From NCBI RefSeq assembly GCF_002776575.1, contig NZ_CP022548.1, positions 1,689,001-1,753,000 of the forward strand: 64,000 bases of DNA, in the 5' to 3' direction. How positions within the stretch are numbered: the first letter of the stretch is position 1; each line of letters opens with the position of its first letter. Below, in pieces: positions 35,700 through 45,112 of this stretch. The position numbers and the translations under genes were made by a program. The notes under the pieces were generated by a model that did not search any database, was not told where the DNA came from, and saw only the letters and a program-made list of their open reading frames with translations. The DNA is from Sphingorhabdus sp. YGSMI21 (GTDB lineage: Bacteria; Pseudomonadota; Alphaproteobacteria; Sphingomonadales; Sphingomonadaceae).

Positions 35700-37049
35700 T
35701 CATCTATGCAGCCTGTTTTCCTGTTCATGCGCCGGTGCGCCAACGCCGACTTTGGCGAGCAGGCAGAAAAGCAATCCGCCGAGCGATAATATAGCCACCG
35801 CATAATAGGCAGCGGCGTAACCGCTGGCTTCGATGAGCCATCCGAAGCTGCCCGACATGGCCGAGCGGGCGAGGTTCGGGACTGCCATAAACAGTGCAAA
35901 CAAGCTCGCGGCTATCGCAGGATCGCAAAGACGCATAGCCCACACGATGAGGGCTATGGTCAGAAAAAGACTGGCGAAATATTGAACCGCAAAGATAGCT
36001 GCAAAGATCGTGCTGCTTTCCCAGTTTCCCAAAGTAGCGCCACCGACGATTGCTGCAATGGCAAGGATAAGAAAAAACACTGATATGGTCATGCGCAGGC
36101 CCGCCCAGCGGACAATCAATGCTGGCATCGTGGCACCCGCAATCGCCGCAAAAAGCCCGACAATACTCGCAAAGCTGCTATAGTCGTCGCTCCCCCACCC
36201 CAACTGCTGGACTGCAAGTATAGGCGCGACGGAATCTGTGAACGCGTAGGTCGCTGTGGCCAATCCCATTCCTGTCAGGAACAGCAGTATTTTCGAGGAA
36301 AGCAGCGATCGAAAAATCCCCCTCAATATGGGAAGCCAGGCGGTATGCTGGCGCGCGGCGCATTCCGCTGATGGCTGGCCGCTCGTCCAAGGAAAAAGCC
36401 GCTCGTCGGGGCGTTCGCGGAACAGGGAAATGAACAGCGATGCGATGGCGACAAAAGCGCCAAACAACAATGCCATTGTGGAAATCTTGTCATCCGCCAA
36501 CAACTGCCCGGCAATAAACCCGGACGCAGAAATGCCCAACGTCTGAGAACCAAACATAATTCCGTTAATGGTGGTTCGCTCTTCTTCGGGCACCAGATCA
36601 ACCGCCATGCCATCGACCGCGACATCGTTGAAGGTTGCGCAGAGATTGAGGGTGAAACAAAAGCCCGTGAGTATGATGATCTGACCGGCTGAAGGGGCAG
36701 CGATCGCCAGACCAAACAAAGTCAGCATCATCATCGCCTGAGCGACCAGAATCCAGGAACGACGCCTGCCCATTGGTCGATAGGTAAAGCGGTCCATCAA
36801 CAGACCGTTGAAAAGCTTCAGTGACCAGGGCAGCATTGCCGTTCCGACGAAAGCGCCAACTTCGATAGGTGAGGCACCACGCGCGGCGAGCCATGCAGGA
36901 ATGGCGATCAGGCTGAGGCCTGCAACGATTCCCTGCATGAAATATAGCAATATGATGGCGGTCGATCGCAAATATCTGTTTTCGGACATTGCCGGGATTG
37001 CGGTTTTGGCGACATTTGGGATCGCAACTTGGGATGTAAATTGGGTCAA
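35700..37049 (-). CDS. Major facilitator superfamily transporter
   Basis: 449 residues with about 12 membrane helices. MDRFTYRPMGRRRSW in the loop after helix 2 is the MFS signature with its basic cluster, and a central hydrophilic loop (RPDERLFPWTSGQPSAE) separates the two halves. It is closest in feel to PAT/BT1-like peptide- or siderophore-associated transporters, but the substrate cannot be told. Several in-frame ATGs exist near the N-terminus; MSENRYLRS, 20 codons in, could be the true start. Confidence 0.85.
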   Translation of the reverse strand: MTQFTSQVAIPNVAKTAIPAMSENRYLRSTAIILLYFMQGIVAGLSLIAIPAWLAARGASPIEVGAFVGTAMLPWSLKLFNGLLMDRFTYRPMGRRRSWILVAQAMMMLTLFGLAIAAPSAGQIIILTGFCFTLNLCATFNDVAVDGMAVDLVPEEERTTINGIMFGSQTLGISASGFIAGQLLADDKISTMALLFGAFVAIASLFISLFRERPDERLFPWTSGQPSAECAARQHTAWLPILRGIFRSLLSSKILLFLTGMGLATATYAFTDSVAPILAVQQLGWGSDDYSSFASIVGLFAAIAGATMPALIVRWAGLRMTISVFFLILAIAAIVGGATLGNWESSTIFAAIFAVQYFASLFLTIALIVWAMRLCDPAIAASLFALFMAVPNLARSAMSGSFGWLIEASGYAAAYYAVAILSLGGLLFCLLAKVGVGAPAHEQENRLHR

Positions 37050-37100
37050 CGGCTTTTCTCCCGGTTCGGTATGAGGGCACCCGAGTTTTTTTGTTCAGTC

Positions 37101-37375
37101 CTAAAAATACCGTTCCTCGACGATCTTGCTGTCGCGGACGGTGTAGATGGCGATCTCGGAAAAGGGTGCGCACTCTCCGGTTGCTCGGCGCCTGATCAGC
37201 ATATCGATAAACAGGGCAAAGCGGTTCCCTGTGATGAACGGGCTATCCATGCTGAGTTCTTCCATCGCGCTGTGGCTCAGCCAACTGGTCAGCTTGTGAT
37301 GAGCTGCATCGAACCCCGCAGTTCTCGCCGGACCAGTGCCGAAAAATCACGTGCGAGATCATGGACACCGCTCAT
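37101..37375 (-). pseudogene. SnoaL-like (NTF2 fold) protein, internally deleted remnant
   Basis: On the minus strand, MSGVHDLARDFSALVRREL starts at 37375 as in SnoaL-like proteins. It soon breaks, and another frame carries a C-terminal half with WLSHSAMEELSMDSPFITG, RFALFIDM and EIAIYTVRDSKIVEERYF before a stop at 37101. The middle of the roughly 120-residue domain is missing and the two parts are out of frame. The gene was probably a small ligand-binding or isomerase-type protein and is now dead. Confidence 0.65.
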
Positions 37376-37490
37376 ATCGTCCGGTTCCTGTGTTCGCGAT
37401 AAGAGGGAAAATCCGGCGGAAAGCGGGTCGCAATAAACTATCCGCCGGACGCAACGCCTGCGCGCGCTGTTCGATAGGCCTAAGGTCGGC

Positions 37491-37943
37491 CTATCGAATC
37501 TTATATTCGCGAAGCAACATGCTGCTTTTTACGGTCCGGTATTCCGCGCGATTGCCGGATTCTGCAATTTGCTGCTCAGCGGTCTTTTTGGCCCATGCAT
37601 CATAAGCCGCGTCACGCCGTTCGGATTCTGCAGCATCGGGCAAGCTGGAAAAAATTCTCATGATATAGATATTGGGTTCACCGTCACGAGGGTGAGCGTT
37701 GACGTAGATTTTATAATCGTTGAGCCAGCCTTGAGATTTGGCGAACTCAGCATTTTTCTTCCATTCTGTGGCGAGCCATTGCGCGTATTTATAAACCCCA
37801 CCATCTTTGACATATATGCCACTGACTTCGGAAAATTCTCCGGCGACCAACGGGAATTCCTGCGCCGTTGCGACCGTTGGCAGGGCCATCGGAGTTGTCA
37901 CCAGCATCGCAGTCGCGATCATCATCTTCTTGGTCAGTTTCAT
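37491..37943 (-). CDS. Hypothetical secreted protein
   Basis: 150 residues from the ATG at 37943, which has AGGAG at a 7-base spacing; an ATG at 37949 is two codons earlier. A Sec signal ends in TVATAQ. The mature part is rich in Tyr, Trp and Lys (YKYAQWLATEWKKNAEFAKSQGW) and shows NIYIMRIFSSLPDAAE, then a helical end. No family is recognised. The next gene upstream on the same strand is the large SARP-like regulator, so the regulator might control it; this is speculation. Confidence 0.65.
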   Translation of the reverse strand: MKLTKKMMIATAMLVTTPMALPTVATAQEFPLVAGEFSEVSGIYVKDGGVYKYAQWLATEWKKNAEFAKSQGWLNDYKIYVNAHPRDGEPNIYIMRIFSSLPDAAESERRDAAYDAWAKKTAEQQIAESGNRAEYRTVKSSMLLREYKIR

Positions 37944-38123
37944 CACCATTCTCCTGTTTTGGTTTGATTGAAACTACAGGCAAAGCTATCCCATTGACGG
38001 CAGCCGAGGTTTTCCGGGCCAGTTCAAATAGTCTAACTTGTGTGCAATTTCAGTGCGGTGTTGATGGGCTAGGATGTAACATCCGGTCAACGGCACTACC
38101 GTCAAAAAAGCGTCAATAATGGC

Positions 38124-40265
38124 TTAGATTATGGTTGAAGGCTTCGGCAGCAAATCTGGCCAGCCATATTTTTCCCATGCTGCAACCATCCCGATCCGTT
38201 CGACGAAATCCATGAAATCGGGATGCAGTCGGACCCGGTTTATGGGCTCCGCATTGGTCCAGAGCGACATGAAGGCGAAAAAATTGGCGGTGGTAATCTG
38301 TGTGCCGAGAGTTTTGAAAACCATCGGCGCCTCGCCCATCCAAATGGCGGGGAGAACGATCGTCGAGTCACAGGGATCGTGCAGGGTGGCGTGGAGCATC
38401 TCCAACACCATGCAATAATTTTTGCGGTCTTGGTCTTTCCCGCTCCAAAGCCCCTTCGCAGCCATCAACCAATAGGCATCCATAGCATCGGGGTTGAGCG
38501 GCGCACTGCCAGCTGGCGGGTATATCACGGTGTTCATCAGCTTCTTTGTTAGCTGATAGGTTTCGATCGCAGCCTCTCTGTCGCCCGATACCGCCAATGC
38601 TGCCGCGAGCCACAGAGATGGAAACCCCAGGTCCACCATCCTCTGTCCCGCTTCTACAGCTGCCTCGATATTGCCGAGATTGAGATGCACACCGGAAAGT
38701 ATGGCGTAATTCCGCCCGTTCACCGGATCCTGATCTATGCTGGCTTCAATATAGGGCAAGGCGTCCCGGGAACGCCCACAATAGAGCAGAAAGGAGCCAA
38801 CCCGGTTCAAAACATCGGGATTATTGGGTTCCAGTCGATAGGCTTCAAATGCCAGATCCAGTGCCCCGATAATGTCATTTTGCGTCCATGCGTAAAAGGC
38901 GAGTACGATACGGGCATGTGCCTGTTGCGGCGATAGACAGAGAGCTTTTTTCGCATATCCCGCTGCTTTTTCGCATCGCTCCAATCTGTCCAGACAGGGA
39001 GTGAAGACGGTCATGTTGATTTCAGCTTCAGCCAGAGCGGTCCAGCATTCCGCGAATTCGGGGTCGATCTCCAGTGCCTTTTCCAGAAGTTCGATGGCCG
39101 TCGGCAGCACTCCATCACCGATAGCCCTGATAGTTAGCGCCCGGCCTTGCAGGTAAAGCCCATAAGCTTTCCTATCGCTGGTCAGCTTGCGGGGTTGGGA
39201 TGCATGTTCTGTCAATTTCAGCGCATCACTCAGCCCGTTTGTTATGGCCTGTACAACCTCGGCCCGTGCGGCGAACATGTCGTCCAGACTTCCATCATAG
39301 CAGTAGGCCCATGATTCAAAACCGCTCTCCGCGTCAACCAGGCTAACCGCAACACGAACCTGTTCTCCCTGACGGTAAATCGTACCTTCCAAAAGATGTG
39401 ATACGTTAAGGGTATCTGCAATCTTTGATGGTGGTTTGTCAGAATCTTTAAATTGGAAGGATGACGTCCGACCAGCAACAAGAAGCTGTGGCACCTGCCC
39501 GAGACTTGTGATCAGTTCGTCGACGACACCATCGGCAAAAAATCCGTGATCGGCAGGATCGGCGATTGATTTGAACGGAAGCACTGCAATCCTGACTTTG
39601 CCTTGTTTCCTGTCCGCTATGGTTTGGGCGGGGGGATGTCGCACCGACCAAAGACTGGATAATCTGGCATATTCAGAGAGATTATCACCTTTTTCCAATG
39701 CTGATAGCGCGACAGAGACCGCGCTTTGCAGGCGCTGTTCCGCTTGCTGGCGATGCACGGAAAGCCAATCGTCAAATGCCTCGCCGTAATTCATCTGATC
39801 CAGTAAAGGTATGGCACCGATGGAAACCAGCCTTTCGGTTGCTTCAAGATATTTACCTTCCGTGAGCAAATCATGCAGATCAGACAGGTCTGTTCTGACG
39901 GCACCTGCTTTCAAGCCAATACGGGATCGTGAAATGTCCAAAAGGTCGCAATCCGCCGCCGCGAGTAATTTCCCCAGATCTGACAAACATTGCCGCAAAC
40001 TGGCTTTTGCCTGTGCTTCAAACCGGCCGGGCCATAAAAGCCTGCTCAAATGATCGCGATCAATAGGCTCATCCGGTGCCAAACATAACATTGCCAGCAT
40101 AGCACGTGCGCGACGATTTGAGATAAGCACTTCCGCGCCGTCTTTCATGATAAGCTGGAATGGCCCAAAAAGCGCCGCCTGTGCACACCCGCTGGATTCA
40201 GTGAGATTATCTTGCTGCTCTGAAGAATCCAAAAAGGCCGCCCCCCAACCACCATAGGGAAACAT
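38124..40265 (-). CDS. SARP-like winged-helix regulator with TolB-like segment and TPR repeats
   Basis: 713 residues. Positions about 30-125 form a winged-helix domain (LFGPFQLIMKDGAEVLISNRRARAMLAML) as in OmpR/SARP-type activators. A bacterial transcriptional activator-like helical region follows, then RIAVLPFKSIADPADHGFFADGV, the TolB/adenylate-cyclase-associated block at about 225. Positions 380-600 are tetratricopeptide repeats (ELLEKALEIDPEFAECWTAL, AFEAYRLEPNNPDVLNRVG). Such proteins occur in alphaproteobacteria as signal-responsive regulators, but the ligand is unknown. There is no cyclase catalytic domain. It is well separated from moeB by 378 bases. Confidence 0.82.
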   Translation of the reverse strand: MFPYGGWGAAFLDSSEQQDNLTESSGCAQAALFGPFQLIMKDGAEVLISNRRARAMLAMLCLAPDEPIDRDHLSRLLWPGRFEAQAKASLRQCLSDLGKLLAAADCDLLDISRSRIGLKAGAVRTDLSDLHDLLTEGKYLEATERLVSIGAIPLLDQMNYGEAFDDWLSVHRQQAEQRLQSAVSVALSALEKGDNLSEYARLSSLWSVRHPPAQTIADRKQGKVRIAVLPFKSIADPADHGFFADGVVDELITSLGQVPQLLVAGRTSSFQFKDSDKPPSKIADTLNVSHLLEGTIYRQGEQVRVAVSLVDAESGFESWAYCYDGSLDDMFAARAEVVQAITNGLSDALKLTEHASQPRKLTSDRKAYGLYLQGRALTIRAIGDGVLPTAIELLEKALEIDPEFAECWTALAEAEINMTVFTPCLDRLERCEKAAGYAKKALCLSPQQAHARIVLAFYAWTQNDIIGALDLAFEAYRLEPNNPDVLNRVGSFLLYCGRSRDALPYIEASIDQDPVNGRNYAILSGVHLNLGNIEAAVEAGQRMVDLGFPSLWLAAALAVSGDREAAIETYQLTKKLMNTVIYPPAGSAPLNPDAMDAYWLMAAKGLWSGKDQDRKNYCMVLEMLHATLHDPCDSTIVLPAIWMGEAPMVFKTLGTQITTANFFAFMSLWTNAEPINRVRLHPDFMDFVERIGMVAAWEKYGWPDLLPKPSTII

Positions 40266-40643
40266 AATGCAAATTGACGTCGGCGCAATCGATTAATCGG
40301 CGGGAGCCTTGACCCACGATGACGGGCTTGTTTCCATGTCCGCTTTTGTGTTCCGGCAGATTTTTACCGCAGCGATCCCCAATATCCGCGATGGGTGGTG
40401 GTTTCCGGACCTCTGCTATTTTCGGTCACCTCCATGAAGCGTTTTGTGCATAAACGGCTGAGAAGCGATCCTTCTCACTCGACCCTTCGCGCGACCAAAA
40501 TCCCCCCTGTTTGCAATATTCCCTTACGGACGAATTTCAGGTTGGTATATCGTGGGCACAGGACCTTGTGTGTCCGGTTTCAGGGAAGCGGCGCGGGCTC
40601 GATAGACGGTTACAGATCACCCTCAGACAAGGTTTTGCGTCAT
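40266..40643. other. Intergenic region, no feature recognised
   Basis: 378 bases between two minus-strand genes. I see no convincing gene, RNA or strong hairpin. It presumably holds the promoter of the regulator, whose coding end lies at 40265. Confidence 0.4.
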
Positions 40644-41423
40644 TCAAGTTGGTGGCGGCGTGCCACAGCTTTTGCAATGCGGGTCCTTGGGCAGGTTGAT
40701 GCTGCGCATGGAGGGCGCGAGGCCGTCGAAAAGCTGGAGTTTTCCGGCGGGGTCCTGGCCGAAGCCGGTGATCACGCGGATCGCTTCCATCGCCGCGAAG
40801 CTGCCCATCAGGCCGACCATTGCGCCGAGAACGCCAACTTCGCTGCAATTGTCGCAATCTTCGGGGTCGAGCGCGTCGCCGACGAAACAGCGGTAGCAGG
40901 GCTTGTCCTCCTCCCAGCCGCGGAACGTGCCGAGCTGTCCCTGGAACTGGCCGATCGCCGCGGAAACCAGCGGGATGCGGTGGGTGACGGACAGATCGGA
41001 GACGAGCAGGCGGGTCTGGTAATTGTCCGTGCCGTCGATAATCGCGTCGAAAGGCGCAAAAAATGCTGCGGCGCCCTCTGCGAAATGCTGCGCGGTAAGT
41101 CTTTGATTTATTGGAAAAACTCTGACGTCCGGGTTGACGCGCTGCGCAGCAACTTCGGCAACTTCAACTTTTGCTTTTCCGACATCATTTTCGGTAAACA
41201 ATACCTGCCGCTGCAGGTTCGATAGCGACACGATATCATCGTCAAAAATGGTCAGCGCGCCAATTCCCGCGGCCGCCAGATATTGAATGGCCGGGCAACC
41301 GATGCCGCCCGCTCCGACGATCAGAATATGCGCGTCGAGAATCTTCTTCTGCCCCGCCCCGCCAATATCCCTGAGCACGATATGGCGGGCATAGCGGTCG
41401 AGCTGTTCGTCCGTAAGGTCCAA
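40644..41423 (-). CDS. moeB: ThiF/MoeB/HesA family adenylyltransferase
   Basis: 259 residues. GAGGIGCPAIQYLAAAGIG is the ATP-binding loop, DIVSLSNLQRQVLF with its Arg, and DGTDNYQTR are the family's nucleotide and metal contacts. Four cysteines (CYRCF and HCKSCG) bind zinc. The enzyme adenylates the C-terminal glycine of a ubiquitin-like sulfur carrier such as MoaD or ThiS, for molybdopterin or thiamine synthesis. A separate CCDNC-like pair (DCDNC) is also present. Which carrier it serves is not clear from the neighbours. Confidence 0.9.
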   Translation of the reverse strand: MDLTDEQLDRYARHIVLRDIGGAGQKKILDAHILIVGAGGIGCPAIQYLAAAGIGALTIFDDDIVSLSNLQRQVLFTENDVGKAKVEVAEVAAQRVNPDVRVFPINQRLTAQHFAEGAAAFFAPFDAIIDGTDNYQTRLLVSDLSVTHRIPLVSAAIGQFQGQLGTFRGWEEDKPCYRCFVGDALDPEDCDNCSEVGVLGAMVGLMGSFAAMEAIRVITGFGQDPAGKLQLFDGLAPSMRSINLPKDPHCKSCGTPPPT

Positions 41424-41427
41424 TAGC

Positions 41428-41826
41428 CTACCAGTAGAATTTCAGGACGCTACGGCGCCAGGCGGGCTTCCGGTCTGGTGTCGATTCCATGTTATTCTTG
41501 CCCACCCGGGCAAAATAGCGGGCGACATATTCCTCCAGCGCCGGACACTGGATGGAAATCGGCGTCACCTGGCGAAGGCTCCTCTTGCCATCCACCAAAA
41601 GCAGGACCTCGACGAAATAATTTTCTCCACCGAACAGTTTTTCTGTCGGTGTACAATCCGCTGCCAGTTTTTTCGCGTTCAGCGATTCCTTGTAGCTATA
41701 TTCCGGCTTTCGTCTGAATTCCGCTACCGGCACGGCGCGTAAATCGTCGGGTACCGGCGGGATTCCTGTACTGGTGACCGAACCGGTCTGCAGTGCTGCT
41801 GCGAGAATTAGAGTTGAAATACCCAT
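41428..41826 (-). CDS. Hypothetical secreted or membrane-associated protein
   Basis: 132 residues. A short hydrophobic start (MGISTLILAAALQTGS) may be a signal. The body has FRRKPEYSYKES, GGENYFVEVLLLVDGKRSLRQV and two cysteines (DCTP, IQCP), a pattern seen in small TonB-like or periplasmic proteins. No family is assigned. It lies four bases from both neighbours, moeB and dut, on the same strand, so it is in that operon. Confidence 0.6.
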   Translation of the reverse strand: MGISTLILAAALQTGSVTSTGIPPVPDDLRAVPVAEFRRKPEYSYKESLNAKKLAADCTPTEKLFGGENYFVEVLLLVDGKRSLRQVTPISIQCPALEEYVARYFARVGKNNMESTPDRKPAWRRSVLKFYW

Positions 41827-41829
41827 TTT

Positions 41830-42276
41830 CTACACTCCCGTTGATCCAAAACCACCTTCTCCTCGCGCAGTCTCGTCGAGTCGGTCAACCTCTTTGAGAA
41901 TGCCGCGCTGGACAGGTGCGACGACAATCTGGGCGATCCGGTCGCCGCGCTGGACAACGAAGTCCTCCTCGCCGTGGTTGATCAGGATCACTTTCAGCTC
42001 GCCGCGATAGTCGCTGTCGATCGTGCCCGGGGTGTTGGGAATGCTGACCCCTTTTTTTAGCGCCAGTCCGGAACGGGGCCGGACCTGGATTTCATAGCCG
42101 TGAGGAATGGCAAAGGCGAAGCCCGACCCGATAAGGCCCCGCCCGGCCGGCGCGATCGTGAGATCTTCCGCTGCCCTAATATCCATTCCGGCCGAGCCAC
42201 TGGTTTCATAGGACGGCAAGGGAAGGTCGCCAGCGTGGTCCAGACGCTTGACGGCAATATCGACGGGTTCGAACAT
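41830..42276 (-). CDS. dut: dUTP diphosphatase
   Basis: 148 residues, the normal trimeric dUTPase size. [12 protein letters not shown] (motif 1), [11 protein letters not shown] (motif 2), [13 protein letters not shown] (motif 3), [10 protein letters not shown] (motif 4) and the C-terminal [10 protein letters not shown] (motif 5, P-loop-like) are all present. It hydrolyses dUTP to dUMP and keeps uracil out of DNA. Its start codon overlaps the coaBC stop by one base (TGATG), giving tight coupling. Confidence 0.95.
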   Translation of the reverse strand: MFEPVDIAVKRLDHAGDLPLPSYETSGSAGMDIRAAEDLTIAPAGRGLIGSGFAFAIPHGYEIQVRPRSGLALKKGVSIPNTPGTIDSDYRGELKVILINHGEEDFVVQRGDRIAQIVVAPVQRGILKEVDRLDETARGEGGFGSTGV

Positions 42277-43541
42277 CAGGCGAGTTCCTCACTGATTTTG
42301 GCTATGAGACGCCGGGCCACTTCCGGCTTCGGCAGGCGTTCCCAGATTTCGGCGCCGGACCGGGTGATGATATGGACACTGTTGTCCGCACCGCCCATCA
42401 CGTCGCCGGACACATCATTGGCGACAATCCAGTCGCAGCCCTTCTTTGCCAGTTTCGCTTCCGCGTGGGATACGATATTCTCGGTTTCGGCGGCAAAGCC
42501 GATAAGCAGGCCTGGGCGTTTTTCATGCTGCGCGAGACCCGCCAATATATCGGGATTTTCGGTCAGTTTGAGCGGTGCGGGCGCAGCCCCTTTTTTCTTG
42601 ATCTTCTGCCCGGACCGGCTGTCGGCGCGCCAGTCGGCGACGGCGGCGACCATGATCGCGACATCGGCGGGCAGGGCGTCCTGGACGGCCTGCTCCATTT
42701 CAAGCGCGGTCTCGACATCGACCCGCATGACGCCCGCAGGTGTGGTGAGATGCACCGGACCCGCAACCAATGTTACCTGCGCTCCGGCTTCGGCGGCCGC
42801 GGCGGCAATGGCAAAGCCCTGACGCCCGGAAGAGCGGTTGGCGATATAGCGGACCGGATCTATCGGCTCATGGGTCGGGCCGGCGGTTATCAGCACATGC
42901 TTGCCGCGCAATGGGCGGTGCCGGTCGGGGGCAAAGGCAGGCTGGCCGTCGAGCGGATTGTGACCCAGTTCGGTGGATTGCGTGCCGATTGCCGTCAGAG
43001 ATGGCGACACGAGCATCGCGCTGATTTCCGCCATGATTGTTTCGGGCTCCGGCAATCGTCCGGGACCATATTCGCCGCAGGCCATGGCGCCTTCATCCGG
43101 TTGTATCACGGTGATCCCGTCGGACCGGAGCTGCTCGATGTTGCGCTGGGTCGCTGCATGTTGCCACATTCGCACATTCATTGCCGGGACTGCCATCACC
43201 GGTGTATCGGTCGCCAGCAACAAGGTCGTCGCCAGATCATCGGCGACCCCACCCGCCATTTTGGCCAGCAGATTGGCCGTGGCCGGACAGACGACGACAA
43301 GATCGGCTTCACGGCTGAGCTGGATATGACCCATTTCCGCTTCGTCCTTCAGACTCCACAGGGTTGTGTGCACTTCATTTTCGGAAAGCGCCGCGAGCGT
43401 CATCGGCGTGACAAATTGCGCTCCCGATTCGGTCAACACGCAGCGGACCGTCATGCCGGATTTCCTGATCAGGCGGATCAGCTCTGCTGCTTTATAGGCG
43501 GCAATGCCGCCGCCGATGATCAGGAGAATATGCTTCGTCAC
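42276..43541 (-). CDS. coaBC: Bifunctional phosphopantothenoylcysteine decarboxylase / synthetase
   Basis: 421 residues in two domains. The N-terminal flavoprotein part (about 1-180) has [14 protein letters not shown] and [11 protein letters not shown] (CoaC). The C-terminal part has [20 protein letters not shown] and [10 protein letters not shown] (CoaB, CTP-dependent ligase). The protein makes 4'-phosphopantetheine for coenzyme A. It is followed by dut and preceded by ubiB (4-base gap), a linkage common in alphaproteobacteria. Confidence 0.95.
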   Translation of the reverse strand: MTKHILLIIGGGIAAYKAAELIRLIRKSGMTVRCVLTESGAQFVTPMTLAALSENEVHTTLWSLKDEAEMGHIQLSREADLVVVCPATANLLAKMAGGVADDLATTLLLATDTPVMAVPAMNVRMWQHAATQRNIEQLRSDGITVIQPDEGAMACGEYGPGRLPEPETIMAEISAMLVSPSLTAIGTQSTELGHNPLDGQPAFAPDRHRPLRGKHVLITAGPTHEPIDPVRYIANRSSGRQGFAIAAAAAEAGAQVTLVAGPVHLTTPAGVMRVDVETALEMEQAVQDALPADVAIMVAAVADWRADSRSGQKIKKKGAAPAPLKLTENPDILAGLAQHEKRPGLLIGFAAETENIVSHAEAKLAKKGCDWIVANDVSGDVMGGADNSVHIITRSGAEIWERLPKPEVARRLIAKISEELA

Positions 43542-43545
43542 AAAA

Positions 43546-45099
43546 TCACCCCCACATCCAAACGGCGCCAGCTCCCGCAGCGGCCGCTACCACTACTGTC
43601 AGAGCATAGCGCCAGAATCCGCCGCCCTGGCCATTATTCCGCTTTTCCCAGATCAGCTCGACATCGGCAACCGGCGGCGGCGGCGGTGCGCCGCCCTGGC
43701 GGGGGAGCTGGGCATCAAGCCGGCGGACAATGTCGGGAAGCATCAACAATGTGTCGACGTCCGCATTGATCCGGTCGGCAATCGCGGCTTCGGGCCCCAG
43801 TTCGCCGCGGATCCATTCCTTCACATAGGGGCCGCTGGCATCCCACATATTGATCGTCGGGTTCAAATCGGTGGCAATGCCCTCGACCATGACCATCGTC
43901 TTTTGCAGCAGCAGCAGATGCGGCTGGGTTTCCATATCGAAATCGCGGGTGATGGCGAACAGCCCGTCGAGCATATCGCCGACCGACAGTTCGCTTACCG
44001 GTTTGCCGCGCATCGGCTCGCCGACCGCGCGCAGGGCCGTGGCGAAATCCTCCATACTGTGATGGTCGGGGACATATTGCGCCTCGAAATGGATTTCGGC
44101 GACGCGTTTGTAATTGCCGGTGGTCAGGCCGTAGAGGATTTCTGCCAGCCAGAAGCGGGCTTTCCGGTTGATTCGCCCCATGATGCCGAAATCGATGGCG
44201 ACAATCGTGCCGTCCGCTTTCACAAACAGATTGCCCTGGTGCATGTCGGCATGGAAATAGCCGGCCTCGATTGCCTGTTTCAGGAATGTGTGCACAAGCC
44301 GGCTGGCAATTGCATCCAGATCATGGCCGGCCGCAACCAGACCTTCGCGGTTCGATATCTTTATCCCGTCGACCCAGTCGAGCGTCAGCACGCGGCCTGA
44401 CGTCCGGTCCCAGTCGATGGCCGGTATCTCATATTGATCGACCTGCGCCATATGTTCGGCCAGTTCCGATGCGCTGGCGGCCTCGCGCCGCAGGTCGAGT
44501 TCACGCATTGTCCAGCGCCGGAAATTGGCGATGACCAGTTGCGGTCGCAGGCGCTTGGCTTCACCGCCCAAAGCCTCGAGATGCGCCGCGGCCCATTCGT
44601 AGGTCTCAATATCCTGGGAGAATTTCTTGATGATGCCGGGGCGCAGTACCTTGACCGCGACATCCTTGCCTTCCAGCGTCGTAGCGCGGTGCACCTGCGC
44701 TATCGAGGCGGCGCCTACAGGATCGGGATCAATATGGCTGTACAGCTCGTCGAGGGGCTTGCCGAGGCTGAGTTCAATCTCGTCGCGGATCAGGTCGAAA
44801 GAGACCGGAGGCAGGCTGTCCTGCAATTGCAGCAGATCGCGCGCCGCCGCCTCGCCGATGACATCGGGGCGGGTCGCCAGCGTCTGGCCGAGTTTAATCG
44901 CTGCCGGACCAATGGCCTGCAGGGCGGCCGAATAATTGGGTTCTTTCGGCTGGAACGTACCGATCCGGGCGATGCGAAACAGGCGGCGGACCTGCGGCGG
45001 GGTTGCCTTGTGCTTCTCGAGGTCGCGCAGCGCACCATGTTTGGCGAGCGTGCGGCCCCATTTGAGCAGGCGGAATATATGGGTGCGGGAACTGGTCAT
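43546..45099 (-). CDS. ubiB: UbiB, ubiquinone biosynthesis kinase-like protein
   Basis: 517 residues. AAIKLGQTLATRPD is the KxGQ motif of the ABC1/UbiB family, VAVKVLRPG the ATP-site lysine, and HADMHQGNLFVK with AIDFGIMGRI the catalytic and metal-binding part. One or two C-terminal hydrophobic segments anchor it in the membrane. It is needed for coenzyme Q synthesis, by an ATPase role in the Ubi complex. It follows ubiE by 13 bases. Confidence 0.94.
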   Translation of the reverse strand: MTSSRTHIFRLLKWGRTLAKHGALRDLEKHKATPPQVRRLFRIARIGTFQPKEPNYSAALQAIGPAAIKLGQTLATRPDVIGEAAARDLLQLQDSLPPVSFDLIRDEIELSLGKPLDELYSHIDPDPVGAASIAQVHRATTLEGKDVAVKVLRPGIIKKFSQDIETYEWAAAHLEALGGEAKRLRPQLVIANFRRWTMRELDLRREAASASELAEHMAQVDQYEIPAIDWDRTSGRVLTLDWVDGIKISNREGLVAAGHDLDAIASRLVHTFLKQAIEAGYFHADMHQGNLFVKADGTIVAIDFGIMGRINRKARFWLAEILYGLTTGNYKRVAEIHFEAQYVPDHHSMEDFATALRAVGEPMRGKPVSELSVGDMLDGLFAITRDFDMETQPHLLLLQKTMVMVEGIATDLNPTINMWDASGPYVKEWIRGELGPEAAIADRINADVDTLLMLPDIVRRLDAQLPRQGGAPPPPPVADVELIWEKRNNGQGGGFWRYALTVVVAAAAGAGAVWMWG

Positions 45100-45112
45100 C
45101 GCTTATCCGGGT

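Noticed and set aside
40395..41225. 276-codon + strand frame overlapping moeB
   Set aside because: Antisense to a gene with complete ThiF/MoeB motifs, no ribosome site, no recognisable family.
42372..43769. 465-codon open frame antisense to coaBC and ubiB
   Set aside because: Shadow of the real genes; the translation is repetitive His/Arg/Gly-rich without a family.
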